The position numbers and the translations under genes were made by a program. Below, piece by piece: positions 8,955-17,170 of a DNA stretch of 64,000 bases. The first letter of the stretch is position 1. Each line of letters opens with the position of its first letter. Source of the DNA: Allohoeflea poritis (GTDB taxonomy: Bacteria; Pseudomonadota; Alphaproteobacteria; Rhizobiales; Rhizobiaceae). The stretch spans positions 1 to 64,000 of the forward strand of contig NZ_JAPJZH010000020.1 in NCBI RefSeq assembly GCF_027889715.1. The letters are read 5' to 3'. Below the pieces are notes generated by a model. It saw only the letters and a list, made by a program, of their open reading frames with translations. It was not told where the DNA came from and made no database searches.

Positions 8955-10334
8955 TTATGATTTGTGACCGGTATCGAGCCGGCGTTCCATATATGCTGAA
9001 TAACGCGACATGCCGAAGCAGAAGACGAAATAGACGAATGCCGCAAACATGTAGCCGGAAACCAGTTGCACCGGCGATGCCCAGGTCGGATCGGTGAAGC
9101 TCGACTGGATCTGCCCAAGGAAATCGAACAGACCGATGATCAGCACCAGCGTCGTGTCCTTGAACAGGCCGATGAACGTGTTGACGATTCCCGGGATAAC
9201 AAGGGTCAGCGCCTGCGGCAGGATGATCATGCGCATCATCTGCCCGAAGCCCAGGCCAAGCGCCATGGCGCCCTCATACTGCCCTTTGGGAATAGCCTGC
9301 AGACCGCCGCGAACGACTTCAGCCATATAGGCGGCCGAGAACATCGCCACACCGATCAGCGCGCGCAGGAGCTTGTCGAAATGCACACCTTCCGGAAGGA
9401 AGAGCGGCAACATCACCGATGACATGAAGAGCACAGTGATCAGCGGCACACCGCGCCAGAACTCGATAAAGATTACCGAGAACAGCTTGACGATCGGCAT
9501 GTTCGAACGGCGCCCGAGGGCAAGCGCAATTCCAATCGGCAGCGAAACGGCGATACCCGTAATCGCAATCACCAGTGTCACCAGGAGCCCGCCCCAGCGG
9601 TCCGTTTCAACCGGTTCCAGTCCGAACGGAACGGCGAACAGGGCTAGGACAACCGCCAGGCCGCCCATGATCCAAAGCACCATCTTGACCATCGGTTCCG
9701 GATCGGAGTCCGTTCCCCGCGATACACCGTAGCCGATGGCAAGAACGACGGCCGTGATGATCGCATAATCGACCCAGAAACGGGTGGCCGATGGTTCCAT
9801 GACAAAGCCCGGCAGCAGGAACCCGGTGTAGTGCAGGTTTCCGCCGGTGAGCAGGATGAAGGATGCCACCGGGAAAACGATGCTCATGAAGATGATGTTT
9901 GCCTGCTTGAACGGAACGGACGGAATGAGAAGCGGAGCCAATCCACCGAAGAACATGATGAACACTATGTTCACACGCCACTGCTCATCATCCGGATAGC
10001 GCCCATAGATGAACTGGTTGAAATAGGCGTCCACATAGGCCCAGCAACCGCCGAACCAGTCGGGCGCGCGCACGCCTCCCTGCGCCTCCGTGGTGCAGGC
10101 CGTCCGGTCCGTTCCGCTCCATATCGCATCGAAGAACGCGAAATTGAGAAGCGGAGGGATCATCAGGTACAGGCCGTACAAGATGATCAGCGTTATGACG
10201 GAATCGACCCAGTTCGAAAACAGGTTACCGCGCAGCCACGCAACGATACCGACGGCCCTCGCCGGGGCAGCCGATTGCTCAATCATTTCATTGCGGACAA
10301 AGGCGGCAGAGGGATTGTTCGATGTATCAGACAT
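8955..10334 (-). CDS. aapM: General L-amino acid ABC transporter permease AapM, extended form
   Basis: AapM is one of two inner-membrane permeases of the Aap system. The C-terminal half (about 240-455) carries the HisM-type permease domain with the EAA loop region (GALALGLGFGQMM-like segment near residue 370). At 459 residues it is longer than the roughly 384 residues I recall for the rhizobial protein. The extra length lies in the N-terminal half, which shows several additional hydrophobic segments. GGAGAGG precedes the ATG. The gene starts four bases after aapQ. Confidence 0.9.
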   Translation of the reverse strand: MSDTSNNPSAAFVRNEMIEQSAAPARAVGIVAWLRGNLFSNWVDSVITLIILYGLYLMIPPLLNFAFFDAIWSGTDRTACTTEAQGGVRAPDWFGGCWAYVDAYFNQFIYGRYPDDEQWRVNIVFIMFFGGLAPLLIPSVPFKQANIIFMSIVFPVASFILLTGGNLHYTGFLLPGFVMEPSATRFWVDYAIITAVVLAIGYGVSRGTDSDPEPMVKMVLWIMGGLAVVLALFAVPFGLEPVETDRWGGLLVTLVIAITGIAVSLPIGIALALGRRSNMPIVKLFSVIFIEFWRGVPLITVLFMSSVMLPLFLPEGVHFDKLLRALIGVAMFSAAYMAEVVRGGLQAIPKGQYEGAMALGLGFGQMMRMIILPQALTLVIPGIVNTFIGLFKDTTLVLIIGLFDFLGQIQSSFTDPTWASPVQLVSGYMFAAFVYFVFCFGMSRYSAYMERRLDTGHKS

Positions 10335-10338
10335 GATC

Positions 10339-11535
10339 CTACCTCTCCACCAGTGCCATCTTGGCGTTGTACCAGTTCATGAACGCCGCCGTCAGAAGCG
10401 ACAATGCAAGATAGGTCAGCATGGTCACGCCCAGAATCTCGACTGCCTGCCCCGTCTGGTTGAGCGCCGTACCGGCAAACACCGAAACAAGGTCCGGATA
10501 AGCGATCGCCACCGCCAGGGAAGAGTTTTTCGTCAGGTTCAGATACTGACTGGTCAGAGGCGGTATGATTACCCGCATCGCCTGCGGAATAATCACGAGC
10601 CGGAGCGTCGGCCCGTGCCTGAGGCCCAGCGCGTGCGCCGCCTCGGTCTGCCCCTTGTTCACGGCCATGATGCCCGCGCGGACGATTTCCGCGATAAAGG
10701 CCGCGGTATAGGACGAAAGAGCCAGCAGCATCGCAATGAATTCGGGGATGATCGTCATGCCCCCGCTCGGCCGGAAACCGCCGGCGACGGGATAGTCGAA
10801 CTCAAGCGGCGTTCCCGTTACCAGGAACACCAGAACCGGCATGCCGAGTATCAGGCCCACGCCCGTCCAGAATACCGGAAACTGCTGCCCGGTCTTGGCT
10901 TGCCGCTGACGCGACCATCGCGAAATGAAAATCGTCACGATTATGCCGATCACGAACGCGATTGCGGTGATGAAGAACAGCTCCTGCGGCAGCGGTTTCG
11001 GTGCAAACCAGCCGCGATTGTTCAACAGGCCAAGCCATCCGAGATCCCCGCTGTTGCGCGGGTGCGGCAGCAGTCGCAGCACACCGAAATACCATATGAA
11101 AATATGCAGGAGCAGCGGAATATTGCGGAAGATTTCAACATAGACCGTCGCCACACCGCGCACGATGAAATTGTGCGACAGCCGCGCGATGCCGATCAGG
11201 AAGCCCAGAACGGTGGCCAAAAGAATGCCGATGAAAGCGATCGAGACCGTGTTGAGCAGGCCGACCACATAGACCTTGCCGTAGCTCGATTCAGCTTGAC
11301 TGTATTCCAGCAAGGACTGGCTGATCGCGAAACCGGCATTGCGTCCGATGAAGCCGAATCCGGAAGCGATATTTTGAGCGGCCAGGTTTGCAAACATGTT
11401 CTGAACGCCGACGACGACCAGATAGATAATGACCACCAGCAGCACGATCTGGTAGACCCAGCCGCGTATTTTCGGATCATTAAAGAGCGCAACCTTTGGC
11501 TGGCCGACGTCCTGTGAAACGTCCTGCAGAGCCAT
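10339..11535 (-). CDS. aapQ: General L-amino acid ABC transporter permease AapQ
   Basis: This 398-residue membrane protein is the partner permease of AapM. It shows an N-terminal anchor (about 26-48), then a HisM-type permease domain with the characteristic FIAEIVRAGI and QTEAAHALGLR segments near the EAA loop. AGGAGA seven bases before the ATG gives a clear start. It follows aapJ after a 145-base gap that contains an intrinsic terminator, which probably sets lower permease than binding-protein expression. Confidence 0.92.
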   Translation of the reverse strand: MALQDVSQDVGQPKVALFNDPKIRGWVYQIVLLVVIIYLVVVGVQNMFANLAAQNIASGFGFIGRNAGFAISQSLLEYSQAESSYGKVYVVGLLNTVSIAFIGILLATVLGFLIGIARLSHNFIVRGVATVYVEIFRNIPLLLHIFIWYFGVLRLLPHPRNSGDLGWLGLLNNRGWFAPKPLPQELFFITAIAFVIGIIVTIFISRWSRQRQAKTGQQFPVFWTGVGLILGMPVLVFLVTGTPLEFDYPVAGGFRPSGGMTIIPEFIAMLLALSSYTAAFIAEIVRAGIMAVNKGQTEAAHALGLRHGPTLRLVIIPQAMRVIIPPLTSQYLNLTKNSSLAVAIAYPDLVSVFAGTALNQTGQAVEILGVTMLTYLALSLLTAAFMNWYNAKMALVER

Positions 11536-11629
11536 TTTGAATTCTCCTGCCCGTGTCGCGCGAGACCGACGGCGAGCGAGCTTTATGATTCCCCACGTCC
11601 GCCTTGCCGGCGGATCATTTCATTGTTTG

Positions 11630-11665
11630 AAAAAATCTGCCCGGCGGTTGGTATGACCGCCGGGC
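11630..11665 (-). terminator. Attenuating terminator between aapJ and aapQ
   Basis: A perfect 10-bp stem (GCCCGGCGGT / ACCGCCGGGC) with a 7-nt loop is followed on the minus strand by AGA and TTTTTT. It sits between the binding-protein gene and the permease genes of one operon, the usual place for partial termination and for protecting the abundant binding-protein mRNA. Confidence 0.75.
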
Positions 11666-11680
11666 AGGAATGCCGTTCGC

Positions 11681-12700
11681 TTAGCGGATCGGCGGGCCGT
11701 ACTGCAGGCCGCCCTGGTTCCACTGCGCATTCACGCCGCGCGAAATCGCCAGCGGCGTATCCGGGCCGACATTGCGGTCGAAGGTTTCGCCGTAATTGCC
11801 GACTGCCTTGATGATGTTGTAGGCCCAGTCATTGCCGAGACCGATCGCACCACCGAATTCACCCTCGGTGCCAAGCAGGCGCTTGACGGAGGGATTGTCG
11901 CTGCTCTTCATCTCGTCGACATTGGCTTGCGTCACACCGAGTTCCTCGGCGTTGAGCATGGCGAAATGCGTCCACTTGATGATGTTCAGCCACTGATCGT
12001 CGCCCTGACGGACCACCGGTCCAAGCGGCTCCTTGGAGATGATCTCCGGAAGAACGATATGCGCGCCCGGATCGGTGAGCTTCAGACGCTGTGCATAAAG
12101 GCCCGACTGGTCAGTCGTGTAGACGTCGCAGCGACCGGCGTCATAGGCGGCGACGACTTCGTCGGCCTTTTCGAATGCCACCAGCTCATATTCCATGTTG
12201 TTGGCACGGAAATAGTCGGCGACGTTCAATTCCGTCGTCGTGCCGGTGTTGGTGCAGATCGATGCGCCCGAAAGCTCAAGCGCCGAATTAACGCCGAGAT
12301 CCTTGCGCACCATGAAGCCCTGACCGTCATAATAATTAACGACAGAGAAGTTCAGTCCCAGCGCGGTGTCGCGGCTCATTGTCCAAGTCGTGTTTCTGGA
12401 CAGGACATCCACGTCACCGGACTGCAGCGCGGTAAAGCGTTCCTTGGCCGACAGAGGCGTGAATTTCACCTTTGAAGGATCTCCAAAGATCGCTGCTGCC
12501 ACGGCGCGGCAGAAATCGACGTCGAGACCGGTCCAATTACCGTCCTGGTCCGGGTTGGAGAATCCGGGCAGACCCTGGCTAACGCCACACTGCACGGAGT
12601 CTTTCGACTTTACGTCATCCAGTGTCGCGGCTGATGCGGCTCCCGCAGCGAGGCTCAAAACCGCAGTGCCGGCGATCACCGACAGAATTCTTCTTTTCAT
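11681..12700 (-). CDS. aapJ: General L-amino acid ABC transporter periplasmic binding protein
   Basis: AapJ captures amino acids in the periplasm and delivers them to AapQM. The 339-residue precursor has a signal peptide (MKRRILSVIAG to about residue 24, ending ASA), followed by a family-3 solute-binding domain with the typical start LDDVKSKDSVQCGVSQG. I chose the ATG at 12700; the upstream in-frame start would place 23 hydrophilic residues before the signal peptide. It is the promoter-proximal gene of the operon and is divergent from metC across 313 bases. Confidence 0.93.
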   Translation of the reverse strand: MKRRILSVIAGTAVLSLAAGAASAATLDDVKSKDSVQCGVSQGLPGFSNPDQDGNWTGLDVDFCRAVAAAIFGDPSKVKFTPLSAKERFTALQSGDVDVLSRNTTWTMSRDTALGLNFSVVNYYDGQGFMVRKDLGVNSALELSGASICTNTGTTTELNVADYFRANNMEYELVAFEKADEVVAAYDAGRCDVYTTDQSGLYAQRLKLTDPGAHIVLPEIISKEPLGPVVRQGDDQWLNIIKWTHFAMLNAEELGVTQANVDEMKSSDNPSVKRLLGTEGEFGGAIGLGNDWAYNIIKAVGNYGETFDRNVGPDTPLAISRGVNAQWNQGGLQYGPPIR

Positions 12701-13013
12701 TTTACACAAACCTTTTCTTTTGCCCTGTGTGTCGCTCCCAAAAAGCCCGGTAAGAATAAACCTACACAATACGGCGCCTTGCTACCCCAACCGCGCTTTT
12801 GACGACGCTATCACATTCCGAAATCGTCGCTGCGGTCAAGTGCCTATGTCCAGAATCCGACATTTCGTGCCCAATTTGGTTAAACCCGCCAACATGATGG
12901 CGAGGCAGAACAATTTGTCCGGATGTCAAACCTTGGTGACAATATTGCCCTTTGAAATGCCGCATCCGACGCGTTAAACGGACGTGGCGACGAGCGACAG
13001 GCAAAGGACCGAT
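12701..13013. other. Intergenic region between aapJ and metC
   Basis: This 313-base gap between divergent genes contains no convincing gene. It should hold the aapJ and metC promoters, but I could not pick convincing -35/-10 pairs. I looked for a SAM-II riboswitch before metC, which is common in this group, and did not see its conserved core. A GTG at 12984 in frame with metC is an unlikely alternative start. Confidence 0.4.
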
Positions 13014-14213
13014 ATGACCAGGAAGAAAAGTGATCGTGCAGGCTGGGGCATCAATACCAGGCTGACTCACTCGGGCAACGACCCGCACGACTATTACGGC
13101 TTCGTCAACCCGCCGGTTGTCCGAGCATCGACGGTCCTGTTTCCCGACGCCGAGACGATTGAAAATAACAATCAAAAGTACCGTTATGGGACTCATGGAA
13201 CACCGACAACGGACGCCCTCGCCGACGCCGTCGACGAACTTGAGGGCTCGGCCGGAACAATCATCGTCCCGTCCGGCCTCATGGCGGTCACGGTTCCGCT
13301 TCTCGCCTTCCTCGAAGCCGGCGATCACATTTTGGTGGTCGATTCCGTCTATTTTCCCACGCGCCGGTTCTGCGACGGCATGCTGCGCAAGCTGGGCGTG
13401 GAGGTCACCTATTATGATCCTTTGATCGGTGCCGGCATCGACGCGCTGATGAAGCCGAACACGAAAGTGGTGTTCACCGAATCACCCGGATCGAACACCA
13501 TGGAAATCCAGGACATTCCGGCCATAGCGGAGGTCGCGCACCGGCACGGCGCTGTGGTGATGATGGACAATACCTGGGCCACCCCGCTGTACTTCAAGCC
13601 GCTCGATTTCGGCGTCGATATCAGCATTCACGCCGCAACCAAATATCCGGCCGGGCATGCCGATGTTCTGCTTGGGCTGGTTTCGGCGAACGACAAGCAT
13701 TGGAAGAAGCTGGAGGACGCCAAGACCAATCTTGGCGTTTGCGCGGGTCCCGACGACACATACTTGGTGCTGCGCGGTCTGCGCAGCATGGGCGTGCGTC
13801 TCGCGCACCACGAAAAGTCCGCTTTGGAGATCGCCCGACAGCTCGAGGGGAGCGAAGGCGTTTCGCAGGTGCTGCACCCCGCTTTGCCGAGTTCCCCGGG
13901 GCACGCGATCTGGAAGCGCGATTTCAAGGGCTCCAGTGGCCTGTTCTCGATCGTGCTCGACGGCGGGCCGTCCGGGGAAGTCCAGCGCAAGAAGGCGCAC
14001 GCTTTCCTCGATGCGCTGCAGATATTCGGTCTCGGCTACTCGTGGGGCGGTTACGAAAGCCTCGCCGTCCAGGTTCGGCTGGAAGACCGAACGATTGCCA
14101 AGGGCCCGACGGCTGGCCCCCTCATCCGGCTGCAGATCGGCCTGGAAGATACCAGGGACCTGCTGGCCGATATCGAGCGCGGCCTTGAAGCGGCGAAACG
14201 TGTGGCCGGTTAG
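13014..14213 (+). CDS. metC: Cystathionine beta-lyase
   Basis: This 399-residue PLP enzyme of the Cys/Met metabolism family cleaves cystathionine to homocysteine, pyruvate and ammonia in methionine synthesis. The PLP lysine is Lys210 in the segment SIHAATKYPAGH, with the upstream PLP contacts SPGSNTMEIQD and MMDNTWATP in place. I chose the ATG at 13014, preceded by AAAGGA, over a GTG at 12984. Its stop codon overlaps the stop of the convergent molybdenum-related gene by four bases. The beta-lyase assignment is preferred over gamma-synthase or gamma-lyase by overall resemblance to rhizobial MetC and is not proven. Confidence 0.88.
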   Translation: MTRKKSDRAGWGINTRLTHSGNDPHDYYGFVNPPVVRASTVLFPDAETIENNNQKYRYGTHGTPTTDALADAVDELEGSAGTIIVPSGLMAVTVPLLAFLEAGDHILVVDSVYFPTRRFCDGMLRKLGVEVTYYDPLIGAGIDALMKPNTKVVFTESPGSNTMEIQDIPAIAEVAHRHGAVVMMDNTWATPLYFKPLDFGVDISIHAATKYPAGHADVLLGLVSANDKHWKKLEDAKTNLGVCAGPDDTYLVLRGLRSMGVRLAHHEKSALEIARQLEGSEGVSQVLHPALPSSPGHAIWKRDFKGSSGLFSIVLDGGPSGEVQRKKAHAFLDALQIFGLGYSWGGYESLAVQVRLEDRTIAKGPTAGPLIRLQIGLEDTRDLLADIERGLEAAKRVAG

Positions 14214-15859
14214 TTCTTCAAGACACCGCCCGCATCCAGCACGGCCTGCCGGGTGTCGACATCAACCAGCGCGGCGTCGCCGATATCCACATCGATGACC
14301 TCAAGCCCGGCGGAAGCGATAATCTGGCGCGCGCCGACGTCGCCCTCCAGGCGCGTGATGGCCTCGAATGTCTCACGCGGGAGAATCACCGGGTTTCCAC
14401 GCACCTGACCGCTGGCCGCGCGCACCACGACGTTGCCGCCAGCCTGCCTGAAAGCGTCGATCAGCGCATCGAGATGCTGCGATGTGATCGCCGGCATGTC
14501 GGCTAGCATCACCAGCACGCCGGTTGCTTCCTGACCGACAGCCGAAACGCCCCGGCGCAGCGAGGAGGCCATGCCTTCGCCGTAGTCGGGATTGTCGATG
14601 ATCGACAGATCAAGGCCGGCAAGCGCCTCGGCCATGTCAGCGCCGCGAAATCCGGTCACGACATGCACTGCGCTGGCCTTGCTTTTGATCGCGGTCTCGC
14701 AGGAGCGGCGTATGAGCGGAACGCCATCGAACTCGGCAAGCAGCTTGTGCGGCGGGGTCTGGGCCTGATCTGCTTCGGCGCCCGGCGCACCCATACGGCT
14801 CGCCTGGCCGGCGGCCAGAACGACAATTTCCAAGGGCAGCGCCTCCTCCAGCGTCGGCTTGGATGCAAGCCGTGGCTGCGGCCGGCTCGGAATTTCCTTG
14901 AGCAGTCCGCCGACGCCCAAGGCCATGATCTCGTCCGAACCGGGCCGCTCGCCGGCCAGGAGCCGCGCAAGGATCCAGTCGAAACCGTTCTCCTTGGGGC
15001 TGCGCGCGCATCCGGGCGCGCCGATCACCGGCACGTCCCCGATATGGGCGAGCACGAGCAGATTGCCCGGATCCACCGGCATGCCGACATGATCGACGAC
15101 ACCGCCCGCCAGCCGGATTCCCGCGGGAATGACATCGTCACCATCGACAATGGCCGACGCCCCGAATGCGATGATCATGTCCGACGCGTCTTTCAGCGTC
15201 GAAATCGCTTCACCGACCGCTTCCGGATTGTGAGGAACTCTGATCTCATCGACCAGAGCGCTGTCCGAGGCATTCAGCCGCTCCTGCAGCAGCCGCGCCG
15301 TCTTGTCCATCACCGATGTTTTCAACGACGGAAGCTCGGTGGCCAAAAGGCCCACACGCGCGCTTGAAAACGGCCGCACGGACATGGTCCCGGCCAATGC
15401 TATGGCGGACGATGCCTGCTCGAGGCTCGTGCCGTCCACTGCGAGCGGAATGATCTTTACGGTCGCCACCATGTCGCCGGCGGCGACTTGCTGATGATCG
15501 GCGATCGTTGCCAGCGTTATCGCCGGATCGATCCGGTTGAACCGGTCGACCCTGGACGCATCGGCAAGAAACAGCCCGTTGCATTCGGCAAACAGATTGA
15601 CCCGGCCTGTCGCGGCGGCCCCTGCCCGCACATGATCGGCGTTGAGCGCCCCGGCAAGGCGCCCTGCCGCCTCGTCCTCGCCAATGTCGCCCGGCTCGAG
15701 TTGCGCCGCGATCACCTCTGTGACGCCGGCCGCGCGCAACGCGTCAAGATCCGCGGCGCCGAGCACGCGGCCTTTCTTCAGCCGCAAACCTCCGGCCGAC
15801 AGCGAATGCGCCAGAATGGCGCCAAGAGCATCGTCCGTCCTGACCGTTCCGAACTTCAA
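14210..15859 (-). CDS. Molybdopterin-binding / MobA-like nucleotidyltransferase fusion
   Basis: This 549-residue protein joins a molybdopterin-binding (MoeA/MogA-like) domain (about 1-335) to a MobA/MocA-type NTP transferase domain (about 343-545). The latter begins with the nucleotide-binding signature LAAGQASRMG at 348-357. The predicted role is loading or nucleotidylating molybdenum cofactor (CMP or GMP addition) for a molybdo-hydroxylase. The start is TTG within a TTGA overlap with the upstream xdhC gene, so the two are coupled. It is the last gene of the maturation set that begins with the CoxD-like ATPase. Confidence 0.85.
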   Translation of the reverse strand: MKFGTVRTDDALGAILAHSLSAGGLRLKKGRVLGAADLDALRAAGVTEVIAAQLEPGDIGEDEAAGRLAGALNADHVRAGAAATGRVNLFAECNGLFLADASRVDRFNRIDPAITLATIADHQQVAAGDMVATVKIIPLAVDGTSLEQASSAIALAGTMSVRPFSSARVGLLATELPSLKTSVMDKTARLLQERLNASDSALVDEIRVPHNPEAVGEAISTLKDASDMIIAFGASAIVDGDDVIPAGIRLAGGVVDHVGMPVDPGNLLVLAHIGDVPVIGAPGCARSPKENGFDWILARLLAGERPGSDEIMALGVGGLLKEIPSRPQPRLASKPTLEEALPLEIVVLAAGQASRMGAPGAEADQAQTPPHKLLAEFDGVPLIRRSCETAIKSKASAVHVVTGFRGADMAEALAGLDLSIIDNPDYGEGMASSLRRGVSAVGQEATGVLVMLADMPAITSQHLDALIDAFRQAGGNVVVRAASGQVRGNPVILPRETFEAITRLEGDVGARQIIASAGLEVIDVDIGDAALVDVDTRQAVLDAGGVLKN

Positions 15860-16548
15860 CTGGCCGCAACCTGTCGTTTGCGCAGGGCAGCGATCACCTC
15901 GGCCAGTATCGCGACGGCGATCTCCGCCGGGCTCGAAGCACCGATATCGAGACCGATCGGCGAAGCGATTCGATCGATCTGCGCCTCCTCCAGGCCAAGC
16001 GCCTTCAGCCGCTCCACCCGCTTCGCATGGGTCTTGCGGCTGCCCAACGCACCCACATAGAAACAGCCCGATTCAAGCGCGCTCTTGAGCGGGAAATCGT
16101 CAATCTTCGGATCGTGGGTGACCGCGGCAAGTGCCGTGTAGGCATCAAGCGGCGCGCGTTCCAAAGCCTCATCCGGCCACTCGGCCAGCAGTTCGACACT
16201 GCCGAACCGTTCCTCGGTGGCAAAAGCCGTGCGCGGATCGATGACCGTCATGTCGAAACCGGCAATGGCAGCCATGGGCGCCAGCGCCTGGGAAATATGC
16301 ACAGCGCCGACGACGACGAGACGGGCCGGCGGCACGTGAACATTGAGAAAGAGACTGCGGCCATCCGCTTCAACAATCGTGGATTTGCCGCTCCTGAAAG
16401 CCCTCTCGGCCGCTTCTTCAAGCCCGCCACCGGCAGGCTCGCCTTCACGTAGGAGGCGACCGCCACCATTCTCAAGATCTGTGATCAGGATCGCGGCCCG
16501 CCGCGCCTGGCGCTCGACATTCAGCTGCTGCAGGAGATCTGTGTCCAC
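15856..16548 (-). CDS. XdhC family protein, Rossmann-domain part
   Basis: This 230-residue protein carries the C-terminal Rossmann domain of XdhC/CoxF proteins, with the nucleotide-binding loop VVVGAVHISQAL near residue 78 and the conserved THDPKID and GALGSRKTHAKR segments. XdhC binds molybdenum cofactor and promotes its sulfuration and insertion into xanthine-dehydrogenase-type enzymes. The N-terminal XdhC domain is encoded by the separate small gene three bases upstream. The start is GTG with GGGG nearby. No hydroxylase structural gene is present in the window. Confidence 0.85.
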   Translation of the reverse strand: MDTDLLQQLNVERQARRAAILITDLENGGGRLLREGEPAGGGLEEAAERAFRSGKSTIVEADGRSLFLNVHVPPARLVVVGAVHISQALAPMAAIAGFDMTVIDPRTAFATEERFGSVELLAEWPDEALERAPLDAYTALAAVTHDPKIDDFPLKSALESGCFYVGALGSRKTHAKRVERLKALGLEEAQIDRIASPIGLDIGASSPAEIAVAILAEVIAALRKRQVAAS

Positions 16549-16551
16549 GCT

Positions 16552-16881
16552 CTACCCCAGCTTTTCGACAAACACGCGAATGCGCCCGCCGCATGACAGC
16601 CCCACTTGCCACGCGGTCTCGTCGGCAACGCCGAATTCAAGCATGCGCGGTTTGCCTTCCGACATCACGTCGACGGCTTCGCTGACGACCGCGCCCTCGA
16701 CGCAGCCGCCCGAAACCGAGCCATGAAAATTGCCTTCGCTGTCGATGACAAGATGGCTTCCCACCGGTCGCGGCGCAGAGCCCCAGGTTTCCACCACCGT
16801 GGCGATCGCCACATCGCGACCCTCGCCCGCCCAGCGCTCCGCGATCGTCAGCGGATCCAGCGGTTCTTGCAGATCATTCAT
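16552..16881 (-). CDS. XdhC/CoxI N-terminal-domain protein
   Basis: This 109-residue protein corresponds to the N-terminal XdhC_CoxI domain alone: the VVETWGSAPRPVGSHL segment, the SGGCVEG motif and the C-terminal CGGRIRVFVEKL, with cysteines that could bind cofactor. It is encoded directly before the Rossmann-domain gene, so one XdhC function is split over two polypeptides. GGGAG precedes the ATG. Nineteen bases upstream of its start begins the 270-bp inverted-repeat element, so its promoter or operon link runs through that element. Confidence 0.85.
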   Translation of the reverse strand: MNDLQEPLDPLTIAERWAGEGRDVAIATVVETWGSAPRPVGSHLVIDSEGNFHGSVSGGCVEGAVVSEAVDVMSEGKPRMLEFGVADETAWQVGLSCGGRIRVFVEKLG

Positions 16882-16900
16882 TCCGTTGCTCCCAAAGCTT

Positions 16901-17170
16901 TAGGCTGTGGTGACCATTTAACTTGTGCGCCGGCGTGTCACACTTGGTTCCTGGCAAGGCGTGAAATGCGCCGCAGTGTGCGCCACTTCAAGCATTTCAC
17001 AACGATGTCCAGGGACCAAGTGTGCCGCGTCCCAAAGGGATTTGTCCGGATTTGCCCATGACCGGCCCATTCGTCGTCGAATATGCAACAGCATGTCCTT
17101 CCTCCTCATAAACCGATCCTGAACAAATCCGGACAAACCGGCACATAAGTTAAATGGTCACCAAAGCCTA
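16901..17170. mobile_element. MITE-like element with 33-bp inverted ends
   Basis: The two ends, 16901-16933 and 17138-17170, are inverted repeats identical at 30 of 33 positions, beginning TAGGCT and ending GCCGG. Both outer ends abut an AGCT (16896-16899 and 17171-17174). The interior has further inverted repeats: 16939-16954 with 17009-17024 (15/16), 16961-16969 with 16992-17000 (9/9) and 17041-17054 with 17124-17137 (14/14). There is no convincing coding sequence. Small size, inverted ends and lack of a transposase suggest a non-autonomous (MITE-like) element. It lies between the CoxE-like gene, whose TAG stop is the right end, and the split xdhC genes. Another copy of the end lies at 63553. 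Confidence 0.75.

Noticed and set aside
10090-11517. A 475-codon open frame antisense to aapQ and aapM
   Set aside because: It is rich in Arg/His/Gln in a shadow-like pattern, has no domain and overlaps two clear permease genes.
12701-13013. SAM-II riboswitch before metC
   Set aside because: I looked for the conserved core of this alphaproteobacterial riboswitch and did not find it.
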